Positions 46,031-54,975 of a stretch of 64,000 nt of DNA are shown here, piece by piece. The notes below the pieces were generated by a model that saw nothing but the letters and a program-made list of their open reading frames with translations, had not been told where the DNA came from and made no database searches. Position 1 is the stretch's first letter; every line of letters starts with the position of its first letter. Where the stretch lies: positions 28,145 to 92,144 of the forward strand of contig NZ_QFZZ01000013.1 of the NCBI RefSeq assembly GCF_005233515.1, written 5' to 3'. The DNA comes from Pseudomonas sp. CFBP13508. Lineage in GTDB: Bacteria; Pseudomonadota; Gammaproteobacteria; Pseudomonadales; Pseudomonadaceae. A program made the position numbers and the translations under genes.

Positions 46031-47443
46031 ATGTCAGTCGCCACCAGTCTTATCGAAGCGTCATCGGCCCGGGTCGCCTCGGCGCCGGCAGAAACCTTGT
46101 ACGAATTCAACGAATCCCCGTTGCTGGCGCGGCAGAGCCGGCAGGAGTCCAATGCGCGCAGCTATCCTCGGCGTATTCCGCTGGCGCTCAAGCGTGCCAA
46201 GGGCCTGTATGTCGAGGATGTTGAAGGACGTACATTCATCGACTGCCTGGCTGGAGCCGGCACGCTGGCGCTGGGGCATAACCACCCGGTGGTGATCGAG
46301 GCGATCCAGCAAGTGCTGGCCGACGAGTTGCCGCTGCACACCCTCGACCTGACTACGCCGGTCAAGGATCAATTCGTCCAGGACCTGTTCGGGCTGCTGC
46401 CGACAGAGCTGGCGGCGCAGGCGAAAATCCAGTTTTGTGGCCCGACCGGCACCGACGCCGTGGAAGCAGCGCTGAAACTGGTACGCACCGCAACCGGGCG
46501 CAGCACCGTGCTGTCATTTTCCGGCGGTTATCACGGCATGAGTCAGGGGGCGTTGAGCCTGATGGGCAGCCTGGGGCCGAAAAAACCATTGGGTGCGTTG
46601 CTCAGCAACGGCGTGCAGTTCATGCCTTTTCCCTACGATTACCGTTGCCCGTTCGGTCTCGGCGGCGCAGCGGGCGTCAATGCCAATCTGAGTTATCTGG
46701 AAAACCTGCTCAACGATCCCGAGGCTGGTGTGCAATTGCCGGCGGCGGTGATTGTCGAGGCGGTGCAGGGCGAGGGCGGCGTGATACCGGCGGACATCGA
46801 GTGGTTGCGCGGCTTGCGCCGGATCACCGAGAAGGCCGGTGTGGCGTTGATCGTTGATGAGATCCAGAGCGGTTTCGCCCGTACCGGCAAGATGTTTGCC
46901 TTTGAACACGCGGGCATCGTTCCGGATGTGGTTGTACTGTCCAAAGCCATCGGTGGCAGCCTGCCGTTGGCGGTGGTGGTTTACCGCGACTGGCTCGACA
47001 CCTGGCAACCCGGCGCCCATGCCGGCACGTTCCGTGGCAATCAGATGGCCATGGCCGCCGGTTCAGCGGTGATGCGCTATCTGGTGGAGCACAAGGTTTG
47101 CGAGCACGCCGCCGCCATGGGTGATCGACTCAGCGAGCATCTGCACATCCTGCAACGCGACTTCCCGCAGCTGGGCGATATTCGTGGGCGTGGCCTGATG
47201 CTCGGCGTTGAACTGGTCGACCCGAACGGCGCGCCCGACGCGCTCGGTCATCCGCCAGCGTTTGCGCGTCTGGCGCCGCTGGTCCAGCGTGAGTGCCTCA
47301 AGCGTGGGCTGATTCTGGAACTGGGCGGTCGCCATGGCGCGGTGGTGCGCTTCCTGCCGCCGCTGGTGATCACTGCCGCGGAAATCGACCGGGTGGCAGA
47401 GATCTTCGGTCGCGCATTGGCCGCTGCCAGCGCCGCGCTGTAA
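46031..47443 (+). CDS. pvdH: diaminobutyrate--2-oxoglutarate aminotransferase PvdH
   Basis: The protein has 470 residues and is a class-III PLP aminotransferase that makes L-2,4-diaminobutyrate from aspartate semialdehyde, the building block used by PvdL module 3. PLP contacts are visible: GPTGTDAVEAA (138-148), SGGYHGM (164-170), VDEIQSGFARTG (275-286) and the Schiff-base Lys305 in VVLSKAIGGSLP. The ATG at 46031 gives the length of the P. aeruginosa enzyme (about 469). An exact PvdS box precedes it and mbtH follows within about 80 bases, so the two form one operon. Confidence 0.95.
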   Translation: MSVATSLIEASSARVASAPAETLYEFNESPLLARQSRQESNARSYPRRIPLALKRAKGLYVEDVEGRTFIDCLAGAGTLALGHNHPVVIEAIQQVLADELPLHTLDLTTPVKDQFVQDLFGLLPTELAAQAKIQFCGPTGTDAVEAALKLVRTATGRSTVLSFSGGYHGMSQGALSLMGSLGPKKPLGALLSNGVQFMPFPYDYRCPFGLGGAAGVNANLSYLENLLNDPEAGVQLPAAVIVEAVQGEGGVIPADIEWLRGLRRITEKAGVALIVDEIQSGFARTGKMFAFEHAGIVPDVVVLSKAIGGSLPLAVVVYRDWLDTWQPGAHAGTFRGNQMAMAAGSAVMRYLVEHKVCEHAAAMGDRLSEHLHILQRDFPQLGDIRGRGLMLGVELVDPNGAPDALGHPPAFARLAPLVQRECLKRGLILELGGRHGAVVRFLPPLVITAAEIDRVAEIFGRALAAASAAL

Positions 47444-47525
47444 ATTTTTCCGCGCGGCGAACGTTCTTTCTACATACCCGGCTGCATTCTTTGTGCAGCC
47501 GCCCTTACAACGATGGAGAACCAGC

Positions 47526-47750
47526 ATGACGTCAGTATTCGACCGCGAGGACATCCTCTTTCAGGTCGTGGTCAACCACGAAGAGCAATACTCGATCTGG
47601 CCCGATTACAAAGCTGTGCCGCAAGGCTGGCGCACCGTGGGCAAGAGCGGCCTGAAAAAGGAATGCCTGGCCTATATCGAAGAAGTCTGGACCGACATGC
47701 GCCCGTTGAGCCTGCGCCAGAAGATGGATGCGCAAGTCCCGGCGCAATAA
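47526..47750 (+). CDS. mbtH: MbtH-like protein
   Basis: This is a 74-residue protein with the family signature NHEEQYSIWPDYKAVPQGW (17-35) and the C-terminal VWTDMRPLSLR. MbtH proteins bind adenylation domains of peptide synthetases and are needed for their folding or activity; here PvdL is a likely client. The gene follows pvdH, as PA2412 adjoins PA2413 in P. aeruginosa. GATGGAGAACCAGC precedes the ATG. A terminator follows 15 bases after the stop. Confidence 0.95.
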   Translation: MTSVFDREDILFQVVVNHEEQYSIWPDYKAVPQGWRTVGKSGLKKECLAYIEEVWTDMRPLSLRQKMDAQVPAQ

Positions 47751-47766
47751 GCGACCGGACAAAAAG

Positions 47767-47800
47767 AACCCGCTGGACCAGTGATGGTCAGCGGGTTTTT
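47767..47800 (+). terminator. Rho-independent terminator after mbtH
   Basis: CCCGCT-GGACC pairs with GGTC-AGCGGG (one bulged base) and is followed by TTTTT. The A-tract on the left side could also let it act on the minus strand, after fpvF. Confidence 0.8.
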
Positions 47801-47829
47801 CATGTCTGGAGAGTGACGTTGTGGGCGCA

Positions 47830-47902
47830 GGCCTCTTCGCGAGCAGGCTCGCTCCCACAATTGAAATGCGATCCCCTGTGGGAGCGAGCCTGCTCGCGAA
47901 GA
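47830..47902. repeat. REP pair between mbtH and fpvF
   Basis: Two inverted REP cores are separated by about 23 bases, between the convergent pvdH-mbtH and fpvG-fpvF operons. Confidence 0.9.
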
Positions 47903-47925
47903 ACGATAACGCGGATTTACTGGAA

Positions 47926-48831
47926 CTACGCTCCGCTCAACCCCTTGAGCAACAAATCCACATTCCCCTCCAGCTCCGCCAGCGGATCCGCCGCATCGGT
48001 ACTCAACACCACCAGGCGGCTGCCGGATTCGGCAATCGCTGCTTTCACCGGCTCCGCTGGCTGGCGATGGTGTAGCACCACCGCCACGTCATTGTCCTTG
48101 AGCGTCGCTGTCAGCTTCTTCAACTCCTCTGGCGTCCACTCTGCATCAGGACGCGCGTCCTGTCCGGCCAGTTCAAGATTGAGGCTGCCAATCAGATAGC
48201 CGAAGTGATCGCTCAGGCTCATCACGCTCAGGTTGTCCGCTTCGGCCAGACGCGCTTCGGTGTCCGCGCTGAGTTTCAGCAAACGCTGTTTCAACGCCGC
48301 CAGGTTGGCTTCGATTGCAGGCTTGGCGCTCGGCGCCAGGCGCACCAGGTCTGCGGCCATCACATCGGCCATGCGCCCCATGTTGTTGCTCGCCAGCCAT
48401 GGCTGACTGTTCAGGCCATCAACCTGCAGGCCCGGCTGCACGGCGATGCCGGGCAGGGCACCGTCGACCGGGCGCGCAGCGTCGACTTCGACGATACGGA
48501 TATTGCTGCGCCGCGCGATCGGGTACAGCGGATCATCGGCCCACAGCGAACGCAGGCCGATTACCGCGTCCGCGTCGGTGGCCAGTTTGCTCAGCGCCGG
48601 AGCGCCACGGCCGGTGAAATACGCAGTCTGACGGCTGCCGGGCAGGTTGGCCGGCGCCGCGCGTTCGAGGTTGACGTTTGTGCCCTTGAGCAATGCTTCG
48701 CCCAATCCATAGGTGATCGGTAACGAGGCCAGAACGCGCAACGGTTTCGCAGTTTCAGCCGCCATCAACGGAGTGCAGACCACGCCATACAGGGCCATGG
48801 CCAGAGTCAGGTTACGCAATGAAAAAGCCAT
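47926..48831 (-). CDS. fpvF: periplasmic metal-binding protein FpvF
   Basis: The protein has 301 residues with a signal peptide (1-25) and a two-lobe fold of the ZnuA/TroA cluster. The usual His ligands of ZnuA are sparse; an HFGYLIGSLNLELAG segment (about 205) and VVLHHRQPAEP (about 258) are the family landmarks. It is the last gene of the operon, one base after fpvE. In P. aeruginosa FpvC and FpvF together bind pyoverdine, or the iron released from it, for the ABC transporter FpvDE. Named by operon position and family. Confidence 0.88.
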   Translation of the reverse strand: MAFSLRNLTLAMALYGVVCTPLMAAETAKPLRVLASLPITYGLGEALLKGTNVNLERAAPANLPGSRQTAYFTGRGAPALSKLATDADAVIGLRSLWADDPLYPIARRSNIRIVEVDAARPVDGALPGIAVQPGLQVDGLNSQPWLASNNMGRMADVMAADLVRLAPSAKPAIEANLAALKQRLLKLSADTEARLAEADNLSVMSLSDHFGYLIGSLNLELAGQDARPDAEWTPEELKKLTATLKDNDVAVVLHHRQPAEPVKAAIAESGSRLVVLSTDAADPLAELEGNVDLLLKGLSGA

Positions 48832-49731
48832 TTATCCAAGGTTCCCTTTCAGGCTGGGGACGACGCCGCGCGCAATGGCGGCGAGGGCGAAAGCGATGCC
48901 GGCGACCAGAATGATCGCGGCGCCGGACGGGATCGGCAGATCGAATACGATCGGCGCAAGAATCCCGCACAGGGTGCTGACGGTAGCGATCAGCACCGAG
49001 CACCAGAAAAACCCTTTCAGCGACTGACTGAGCAAGCGCGCCGCTGCCGCAGGAATCACCAGCAAGGCACCGACCAGAATCGCGCCAATCACCTTCACTG
49101 CCGCGACGGTGATCAAGGTCACCAGGATCACGAACAGGTAATCCAGGGTCTTCACCGCTACGCCACGCACCGCCGCCAGTTGCGGATTGAAACTGGCGAG
49201 CATGATGCGGTTGTACAGCGGCAGGGCGAGGGCCATGACCAGCGAACCGACGATGGCCAGCACTGCCAGATCATTGCCGTTGACGGTCAATACCGAACCG
49301 AACAGCACGTTTTCCAGAATGTGCACGTTGATCTTGCCGGCGAGAATCAGCAGCAGGCTCGCGCCCAGTGCCAGTGACACCGAGAGAAACACGCCGATCA
49401 GCGTATCCGGTGCCAGTCCGGTGCGGTTGCGCAAGTAATTGAGCAGGATGCCGAACAGCAGGCAGTAACCGAACAGGCTGCCGTACGGGCCGGTGTAGGG
49501 TTCGCCGAGCAGAATGCCGATGGCGACACCGGTCAACGCGGCATGGCCGACTGCTTCGGAAAAGAACGCGAAGCGCTTGACCACCACCAGCGTGCCGAGC
49601 CCGCCCAGCACCGGGCCGATCAGCAGGCCGGCGAGCAGCGCATTGACCACAAAACCGTAGGCCAGCGCTTCCGGCAGATAACCGGAAGACGCCCAACCCT
49701 GGACCATCAAACGAAAGGCTTCGTAGCTCAT
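48832..49731 (-). CDS. fpvE: ABC transporter permease FpvE
   Basis: The protein has 299 residues and about eight to nine membrane helices of the ZnuB/ABC-3 permease family: LLIGPVLGGLGTLVVVKRFAFFSEAVGHAALTGVAIG near the N-terminus is the hallmark, and the later GAILVGALLVIPAAAARLL fits the C-terminal half. It forms the inner-membrane channel for iron released from ferripyoverdine, together with FpvD. Its start touches the fpvD stop, indicating coupled translation. Confidence 0.9.
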   Translation of the reverse strand: MSYEAFRLMVQGWASSGYLPEALAYGFVVNALLAGLLIGPVLGGLGTLVVVKRFAFFSEAVGHAALTGVAIGILLGEPYTGPYGSLFGYCLLFGILLNYLRNRTGLAPDTLIGVFLSVSLALGASLLLILAGKINVHILENVLFGSVLTVNGNDLAVLAIVGSLVMALALPLYNRIMLASFNPQLAAVRGVAVKTLDYLFVILVTLITVAAVKVIGAILVGALLVIPAAAARLLSQSLKGFFWCSVLIATVSTLCGILAPIVFDLPIPSGAAIILVAGIAFALAAIARGVVPSLKGNLG

Positions 49732-50582
49732 CAGACCGCGCTCCGTGGATGGGTGGAAAACAGCGTCAGCAGACGTTCCGGAGTCAGCGCCTGTTGCGGT
49801 GTGGCATCGAACAGCACGCGGCGGTTGAGACCGGTAACCCGATCGGCCAGCCGACCCACCGCCTCCAGGTCATGTTCGATCCACAACACCGTGATGCCCG
49901 CCGCGCGCCAGTCAGTCAGCAGACGTTCGAACACCTGAATCCCGGCTTCATCGAGGGCCGACATCGGCTCGTCAAGCACCAGCAATTGCGGCGCCGGAAT
50001 CAAGCCCTGCGCGAGCAGCACCCGCTGCCGCTCGCCGCCGGACAGCGCGCCCATGCGGCGCTTGCGCTTGTCCTGCATGCCGACCCGCTCCAGCGCTTCG
50101 CCGATGGCGCCGGCATAGTGTTTGCTCAAGCCGAGAAAGGCCGGACGGCGTTGACACATGGCGGCCATGAAATCGTCGACGGTCATCGGCAAGCCGCGAT
50201 CGAACTCCAGCGCCTGCGGGACGTAACCAATGGTGCCGGGCTCGCCGGGCCAGTGCAGACTGAGCTGGCCCTGATGCGGCATCTGCCCGAGCAGGGTCTT
50301 GATCAGCGAACTCTTGCCACCGCCGTTGGGGCCGACCAGCGCATGCACGCTGCCGGGCTGCACCTGGAAGCTGACCTTGTCGAGAATCGTCGTGCGCCCC
50401 AAGGTCAGGCTGATATCCGCAAACTCCAGCGCCGGCCCGGTTTTCCCCTGTGGGAGCGAGCCTGCTCGCGAATGCGGAGTGTCATTCAGTGAAGATGTTG
50501 CCTGATCCGGCGCCTTCGCGAGCAGGCTCGCTCCCACCGGGTTATTGGTGTTGTCAGGGATCAGTGTTTCTTTCGACGTCAT
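49731..50582 (-). CDS. fpvD: ABC transporter ATPase FpvD with a REP-encoded N-terminus
   Basis: The protein has 283 residues from the ATG at 50582, which overlaps the fpvC stop (ATGA). The ATPase core begins near residue 51 (PALEFADISLTLG) with Walker A GPNGGGKSS (84-92), signature LSGGERQRV (about 183) and LVLDEPMSALDE. Residues 15-47 (VGASLLAKAPDQ... HSRAGSLPQGK) are translated from a REP pair and are not part of the family, which normally starts near residue 50. The ATPase powers FpvE. Either the extension is tolerated or an internal start is used; no ATG exists between, so the coupled start is preferred. Confidence 0.88.
   Translation of the reverse strand: MTSKETLIPDNTNNPVGASLLAKAPDQATSSLNDTPHSRAGSLPQGKTGPALEFADISLTLGRTTILDKVSFQVQPGSVHALVGPNGGGKSSLIKTLLGQMPHQGQLSLHWPGEPGTIGYVPQALEFDRGLPMTVDDFMAAMCQRRPAFLGLSKHYAGAIGEALERVGMQDKRKRRMGALSGGERQRVLLAQGLIPAPQLLVLDEPMSALDEAGIQVFERLLTDWRAAGITVLWIEHDLEAVGRLADRVTGLNRRVLFDATPQQALTPERLLTLFSTHPRSAV
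50447..50539. repeat. REP pair inside the 5' end of fpvD
   Basis: Two inverted REP cores (about 50452-50471 and 50514-50537) are separated by about 45 bases. Unlike the other seven pairs in the window they lie within a reading frame, in phase, between the start codon and the ATPase core of fpvD. Confidence 0.92.
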
Positions 50583-51508
50583 GCCCCCGACTCCTGAATC
50601 GCCCGCACCACGGTGTTGAGGTTGCCGGTCATTTCCTTTTCGTACTTGTCGGCGGTGTATTCGCCGTAGGAAATGTGCGACAGCGGGTACAGCTTCACCC
50701 CGGATTCGCGCTGGATGGTGTCGACGTAGCTGGACGGGAAATCCATCTCCGAGAAGATCACTTTCACGTCGAGTTCACGCAACTGGTCGATGGTCTTTTT
50801 CAGCTGACTCGGGCTTGGTTCGATGCCGTGGGCGGGCTCGACCACGGCCGTCACTTCCAGACCGAATTCACGCAACAGATAGTCGTAAGCCGCATGCACC
50901 GTGGCCACGCGCAGTTCTGCGTTGGGTGCCTGGGTCAGTTTGGCCAAAGCGTCGGCGCGCATTTGCCGCAGGCGTTTGCCGTAGGCGCGGGCGTTTTGCG
51001 TGTAGGTCTTGGCGTTGTCCGGATCGATCTTGCCCAGCTCGCGGGCGATGTTGTTGACCTGGGCGATGGAGGCGCTGATCGACAGGAACGTGTGCGGGTT
51101 GACCACTTTGCCGGCGCCGCGCGCAGCGACACCGGTGGCCGCCAGCAATGGCACGTTCTCGTTGGCTTCGATGGTTTTGACGTTGGGTGTTTCGCTGGCG
51201 GCGATCATCCGGTCGGCGAAGTCGTCATGGCCGACGCCGTTGAGCACGATCACGTCCAGTCCGCTGATGCGCTTGATGTCTTCGGCGCGCGGTTCGTAGG
51301 CGTGCGGATTGAAGCCCGCAGGAATCAGCGGCACCACTTCTGCCTTGTCGCCGACGATGTTGGCGACGTAGCTGTAATACGGATGCAGAGTGATGCCGAT
51401 ACGCAGGCGTTTGCCTTGCTCGGCGCTGGCCAACGGGCTCAGCAGGCAGGCGCACAGGCCAAGCAGAAACAGGCGTAACAATGGACGGCGAGGAGATGAA
51501 ATGGACAT
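50579..51508 (-). CDS. fpvC: periplasmic metal/siderophore-binding protein FpvC
   Basis: The protein has 309 residues from the ATG at 51508 and has a clear signal peptide (LLRLFLLGLCACLLSPLASAE). The mature protein has the ZnuA-like ligands: ITLHPYYSYVANIVGD, PAGFNPHAYEPRAEDIKRI, VNPHTFLSIS, ATVHAAYDYLLREFGLEV and IFSEMDFPSSYVDTI, giving three or four histidines and an acid for metal. With FpvF it delivers substrate to FpvDE. A TTG at 51547 overlapping the fpvK stop is an alternative start. The stop overlaps fpvD. Confidence 0.9.
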   Translation of the reverse strand: MSISSPRRPLLRLFLLGLCACLLSPLASAEQGKRLRIGITLHPYYSYVANIVGDKAEVVPLIPAGFNPHAYEPRAEDIKRISGLDVIVLNGVGHDDFADRMIAASETPNVKTIEANENVPLLAATGVAARGAGKVVNPHTFLSISASIAQVNNIARELGKIDPDNAKTYTQNARAYGKRLRQMRADALAKLTQAPNAELRVATVHAAYDYLLREFGLEVTAVVEPAHGIEPSPSQLKKTIDQLRELDVKVIFSEMDFPSSYVDTIQRESGVKLYPLSHISYGEYTADKYEKEMTGNLNTVVRAIQESGA

Positions 51509-51543
51509 GGGCAAGCAGTCTTCTCTCGGATAAAGGCGAGGAA

Positions 51544-52119
51544 TCAATGGCGATGTTCGCGGGTAACCCCGGCATCGAATTGCGCGACGATCTGTTTCCA
51601 GCCAGCGGCGGACAGCGCGGCGTCGGACAGATCCCCAGCAGGCGCGGGATCGGCGCTGCGGTTCAGCCAGATGTCCGGCGCCGCGTTGGCGTCAGTGCCG
51701 ACACGCATCAGAAACGAGCCGGCGACGTCAGGCGTCGCACTCCGACCGAAATAGGCGCGATCGGCGAACATCTGCCATGCGTGACCGCCACGGCTGACCG
51801 AACTGGCATCCTGCGCGAACGGCGCAAAGCCTTCTTCGGCGAGCATTTGTGGTGTCGGCAGGGCTTGTTGCTCTTCGCGCAGCAAGCGGATTTCGTCGAG
51901 AGTCACTCGCAGGTCGGCATAGATGCCTTGCTCTGCGGCGCTGAGATCGCGGCGGGCGTCGTACTGGTTGCTCGCGACCGGCTCCGGTTCATGGGAAACC
52001 CCGCGCCACGCCACCACCGAGCCGGCGACCGCGAGGATCAGCAGGCACAACAGCAGCACATTGAGGGTTTCATGGCCGGCGCCGGCCGGGCGTACCACTT
52101 GCGTCGTCGGGCTACTCAT
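51544..52119 (-). CDS. fpvK: FpvK, membrane-anchored periplasmic protein
   Basis: The protein has 191 residues with a short cytoplasmic N-terminus, one membrane helix (about 19-39, LNVLLLCLLILAVAGSVVAW) and a periplasmic domain. No catalytic motif is recognised. The start overlaps the fpvJ stop by 4 bases. In P. aeruginosa the corresponding gene (PA2406) belongs to the group needed for full reduction and release of iron from pyoverdine. Named by position in the conserved operon. Confidence 0.82.
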   Translation of the reverse strand: MSSPTTQVVRPAGAGHETLNVLLLCLLILAVAGSVVAWRGVSHEPEPVASNQYDARRDLSAAEQGIYADLRVTLDEIRLLREEQQALPTPQMLAEEGFAPFAQDASSVSRGGHAWQMFADRAYFGRSATPDVAGSFLMRVGTDANAAPDIWLNRSADPAPAGDLSDAALSAAGWKQIVAQFDAGVTREHRH

Positions 52120-52454
52120 GGGGCTTCGATATCCGCCTGGTCGATTTCCACCACGTGGCCTGGGCCGGCGTCGAACAGCACATAGAACTCACTGCCGGGC
52201 TTCTTGAACGTCAGCGTCGAGTCATCACCCAATTTGCCCGGCACCAGAATGGTTTCGTCGTAGCCGATCACGTCGAGGGTCACCCCCGGCGCGCCGCTGC
52301 CGTCGGAGAAACCGCCGGTGCATTTGATCTGTTCGGCATCGATGGCTTTGCATTCGCACATCGGGTTGTGCGCCAGGGCGCCGGCACTGAAACCGGCGCT
52401 CAGCAGCAGCGCGGCGCTGGCGAGCAAACGGGTATGAAGGGGTGAGCGAGTCAT
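52116..52454 (-). CDS. fpvJ: FpvJ, periplasmic protein with a Cys motif
   Basis: The protein has 112 residues from the ATG at 52454, which overlaps the fpvH stop (ATGA). The signal peptide ends at about AGALAHN, and the mature start NPMCECKAIDAEQIKCTGG has three cysteines (CxC plus one). The rest is a beta-rich domain ending VEIDQADIEAP. The cysteines could bind metal or take part in electron transfer during iron reduction. The corresponding P. aeruginosa protein forms a complex with FpvG and FpvH; this is from memory. Confidence 0.82.
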   Translation of the reverse strand: MTRSPLHTRLLASAALLLSAGFSAGALAHNPMCECKAIDAEQIKCTGGFSDGSGAPGVTLDVIGYDETILVPGKLGDDSTLTFKKPGSEFYVLFDAGPGHVVEIDQADIEAP

Positions 52455-52993
52455 GGTTTGGCTCCTTGTTTGTTCAGCCACGCGACCGTGGCGGGGGAGG
52501 CTTGGCTCAGGGGAATCGCGGCCTGGTGCATGCTGCCGTCCCAGCCTTCCATGGTGATCCACAGCTCGGCGTCAGGTTTGGTCTTTGCCGGGATCGGCAT
52601 TTGCGTGCCCATGCGATACGGGGTGCCGAAGAAGATCGTGCCGGCGGCGCGCAGGCTCCGCGGTTTGCCGATGCGCAGGTAAGTGGCCTTGACCTGTTCG
52701 ACGCAGGTATCACAAACGGCGGCAGTGAAATCCTTCATATAGCCGGCCGGCCCGCTCAGGTGCGGCGCCTCCTCACGCAGCTCGGCCAGGCGCAGGCTCC
52801 ACGGGCCGACCTGAACGGTGCCTATTTCCCGTTGGCCCAGGCCACTGTCGCCGCGAAACAGCGAGGCATCGGCAAAGTATTTCGGCATGAAGCCCAGCGG
52901 GATCAGCAACAGCAGGACATTGATGTGGAAACGCCACTTGTGCCAGAAACGCGACAGGCGCGAGGGCGGTGTGACCGAGATGGCTTTGTTCAC
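52451..52993 (-). CDS. fpvH: FpvH, inner-membrane protein
   Basis: The protein has 180 residues with one N-terminal membrane segment (about 22-45, FHINVLLLLIPLGFMPKYF) and a periplasmic domain. A CxxC motif, AVCDTCVEQVK (about 91-101), is a possible redox or metal site. The gene overlaps both fpvG (start) and fpvJ (stop) by 4 bases, so it is translationally coupled within the operon. It probably assists FpvG in reducing ferripyoverdine. Confidence 0.84.
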   Translation of the reverse strand: MNKAISVTPPSRLSRFWHKWRFHINVLLLLIPLGFMPKYFADASLFRGDSGLGQREIGTVQVGPWSLRLAELREEAPHLSGPAGYMKDFTAAVCDTCVEQVKATYLRIGKPRSLRAAGTIFFGTPYRMGTQMPIPAKTKPDAELWITMEGWDGSMHQAAIPLSQASPATVAWLNKQGAKP

Positions 52994-54189
52994 AGGCTCG
53001 CCTCCGAAGGTTCACGGCGCAGCGCCGGCTGGGCGGTGACGCGGTTTTTCTTGTCCTCGCGTTTCAGCGCATTGGCGGTGGCCAACGCGGTGCGCTTGGT
53101 CCAGATCAGCAGGCCGCTGAGGATCATCATGCTCAGCAACAGACCGAAGAAGAACCAGATCAGCTTGATCCAGATACCGCCGAAGTCGCCGGTGTGCAGC
53201 GGGCGCATGGACTCGGTGACGAATTCCAGCGAGGAGCGGTCGGACAGCAAGCGTGAGGAGGCCATCTCGCCGTTATACGGATTGAGAGTCGCGGTCTGGT
53301 ACATCAGCGGATACCAGCCACGGCCGCTGACGCTCATGTGCGAGTAGGCGTTGCCCGGCAGGTTGACGTAACTGGCCTCCAGCCCGGGAATCTTCTGCTG
53401 GGCGATTTCGATGGCGCGGTCCAGGCTGATGCGCGGCGGCGGGGTGCCAGCGGCCGAAATCGGCACGCTTTCGCGGGACATCGCCGGAATGATCGGCTCG
53501 CTGGAAATTGAAATCTGGTTATCGAAAAGGAAAGCCTTGATCAGGAACCAGATGCCGGTGATGGAAATCACCGCGATGAACCAGATCGACCAGATGCCGC
53601 ACAGGCGATGGAAGTCGCCCCAGAAGATCCGCGCGCCATGGCGCACGCGCAGGGTCGGGCGCAGAAAGCCTTTCCAGAAGCGCTTGTAGACCACCAGCCC
53701 GGTAATCAGCGACACCAGCATCGGCACGCCGAGCAACGACACCAGATACCAGCCCCAGCTATAGCCATTGGTGAACGGCACCAGCCACCAGCCATGCAGG
53801 GCGCGGGTAAAGGCCTTGAAATCGAAGGCCGGCGCGGTGCCCTGGATGACCCCGGTGTACGGATTGACATAGACCGTCAACGAGCGCCCGTCGGGGTAGC
53901 TGACTTCGACGTCGAGGGCAAAGTGCGACTCGTCCGGACGATTGATGCTCTGCACCAGGGTTTGCGGCTCGGCTTGTTTGATCGCGGCGAGAATCTGGTC
54001 ATAGCTCAGTCGCGGTGCGTCGTCCGACGGCTGACTGGCGCGCATTTGCGGGTTGGCCAGCCAGACAATCTCCTGGCTGACCACCGCCAGCGTGCCGGTG
54101 ACACACACGATCAACACAAAGAACCAGATCGGCAACGCCAGCCAGCTATGCACCAGGAACCACAGTTTGGAACGGGATTTCTTCGACAT
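52990..54189 (-). CDS. fpvG: FpvG, PepSY-type inner-membrane ferric reductase
   Basis: The protein has 399 residues from the ATG at 54189 (MSKKSRSKLWFLVHSWLALP). It is a PepSY-associated membrane protein with four main helices. Histidines in or near the helices (VHSWLALP, ALHGWWLVPFTNGY, GDFHRLCGIWSIWFI, LHTGDFGG) are potential haem ligands, as in bacterial FpvG-like and FhuF-independent ferric reductases. In P. aeruginosa FpvG reduces iron bound to pyoverdine in the periplasm. It is the first gene of fpvGHJKCDEF. I found no canonical PvdS box or Fur box upstream. Confidence 0.9.
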   Translation of the reverse strand: MSKKSRSKLWFLVHSWLALPIWFFVLIVCVTGTLAVVSQEIVWLANPQMRASQPSDDAPRLSYDQILAAIKQAEPQTLVQSINRPDESHFALDVEVSYPDGRSLTVYVNPYTGVIQGTAPAFDFKAFTRALHGWWLVPFTNGYSWGWYLVSLLGVPMLVSLITGLVVYKRFWKGFLRPTLRVRHGARIFWGDFHRLCGIWSIWFIAVISITGIWFLIKAFLFDNQISISSEPIIPAMSRESVPISAAGTPPPRISLDRAIEIAQQKIPGLEASYVNLPGNAYSHMSVSGRGWYPLMYQTATLNPYNGEMASSRLLSDRSSLEFVTESMRPLHTGDFGGIWIKLIWFFFGLLLSMMILSGLLIWTKRTALATANALKREDKKNRVTAQPALRREPSEASL

Positions 54190-54404
54190 GATTGCGCGTC
54201 TTGATTGCGGTGGAAGGGGCCGGGCTACGGGCTTCGCAGCACTGAACTCCCCGGGAGGCCGTTCGTGGCTTTTGCCTACGCGAACGGCCTGCATTCCTAT
54301 AAGACGGATGAGCGAAGAAAATCCCGAAAGCGGATATGAAAGTAAATGTTTCGCAATTACATCGGCGGTGGATTTTTTACCGGTCGATTCGAGGCAAAAA
54401 GCCC

Positions 54405-54863
54405 TCAGCCTTGGCTGAACATTTCCATCGCCCGCTGGCGAATCTGCTCTTCGCTCAGATCCTCCTTGTGGGTGGCGAGAAACCACAGATGGCCGAACGG
54501 ATCTCTCAAGGTACCGCTGCGGTCACCGTAAAACTGGTCTTTGACCTCGGAAACGCTTTGCGCCCCGGCATCCAGCGCTTGTTGAAAGGACTGGTCGACA
54601 TCGGTGACATACAGGTGCAAGCCGATCGACACCGCCTGCTGCGGATTGCTCAGCGGCCCTTGATCGCAAGGCGTGCCGAGCATGATCGCGCTGTCGCCGA
54701 TGCGCAGCTCGGCGTGGCCGATGTTGCCGTCGGGCATGGTCAGGCGCATGACTTCGCTGGCATTGAAGGCTTTCTTGTAGAACTCGATGGCCTCGGCAGC
54801 CTGTTGGATGCCGAGATACGGGGTAATGCTGTGATACCCCTCGGGAATGGGTTTGACACTCAT
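54405..54863 (-). CDS. VOC-family protein, PhnB-like
   Basis: The protein has 152 residues and is a glyoxalase/bleomycin-resistance fold. The start VKPIPEGYHSITPYLGIQQAAEAIEFYKKAF and the core RLTMPDGNIGHAELRIGDSAIML match PhnB-like proteins, and YGDRSGTLRDPFGHLWFLATH carries the second metal-side half. The ATG at 54863 has GGGAGA upstream. Such proteins have varied roles (metal-dependent isomerase, resistance by binding); the substrate is unknown. It lies downstream of soxR on the same strand, 112 bases apart. Confidence 0.85.
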   Translation of the reverse strand: MSVKPIPEGYHSITPYLGIQQAAEAIEFYKKAFNASEVMRLTMPDGNIGHAELRIGDSAIMLGTPCDQGPLSNPQQAVSIGLHLYVTDVDQSFQQALDAGAQSVSEVKDQFYGDRSGTLRDPFGHLWFLATHKEDLSEEQIRQRAMEMFSQG

Positions 54864-54975
54864 GACGTTCTCCCTGTTTTTGTTTTCAACAGATGTGGTT
54901 ACACCGGATTTACCCGGAGCAATCACTATAGAACCGTACTTACTGCACAGATTTTCCGCCGACGAGCAGGAATCA

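Noticed and set aside
54190..54404. PvdS box or Fur box for the fpvGHJKCDEF operon
   Set aside because: I looked for ACG-N16-ATTTA (the box on the minus strand) and for GATAAT-type repeats and found no acceptable match.
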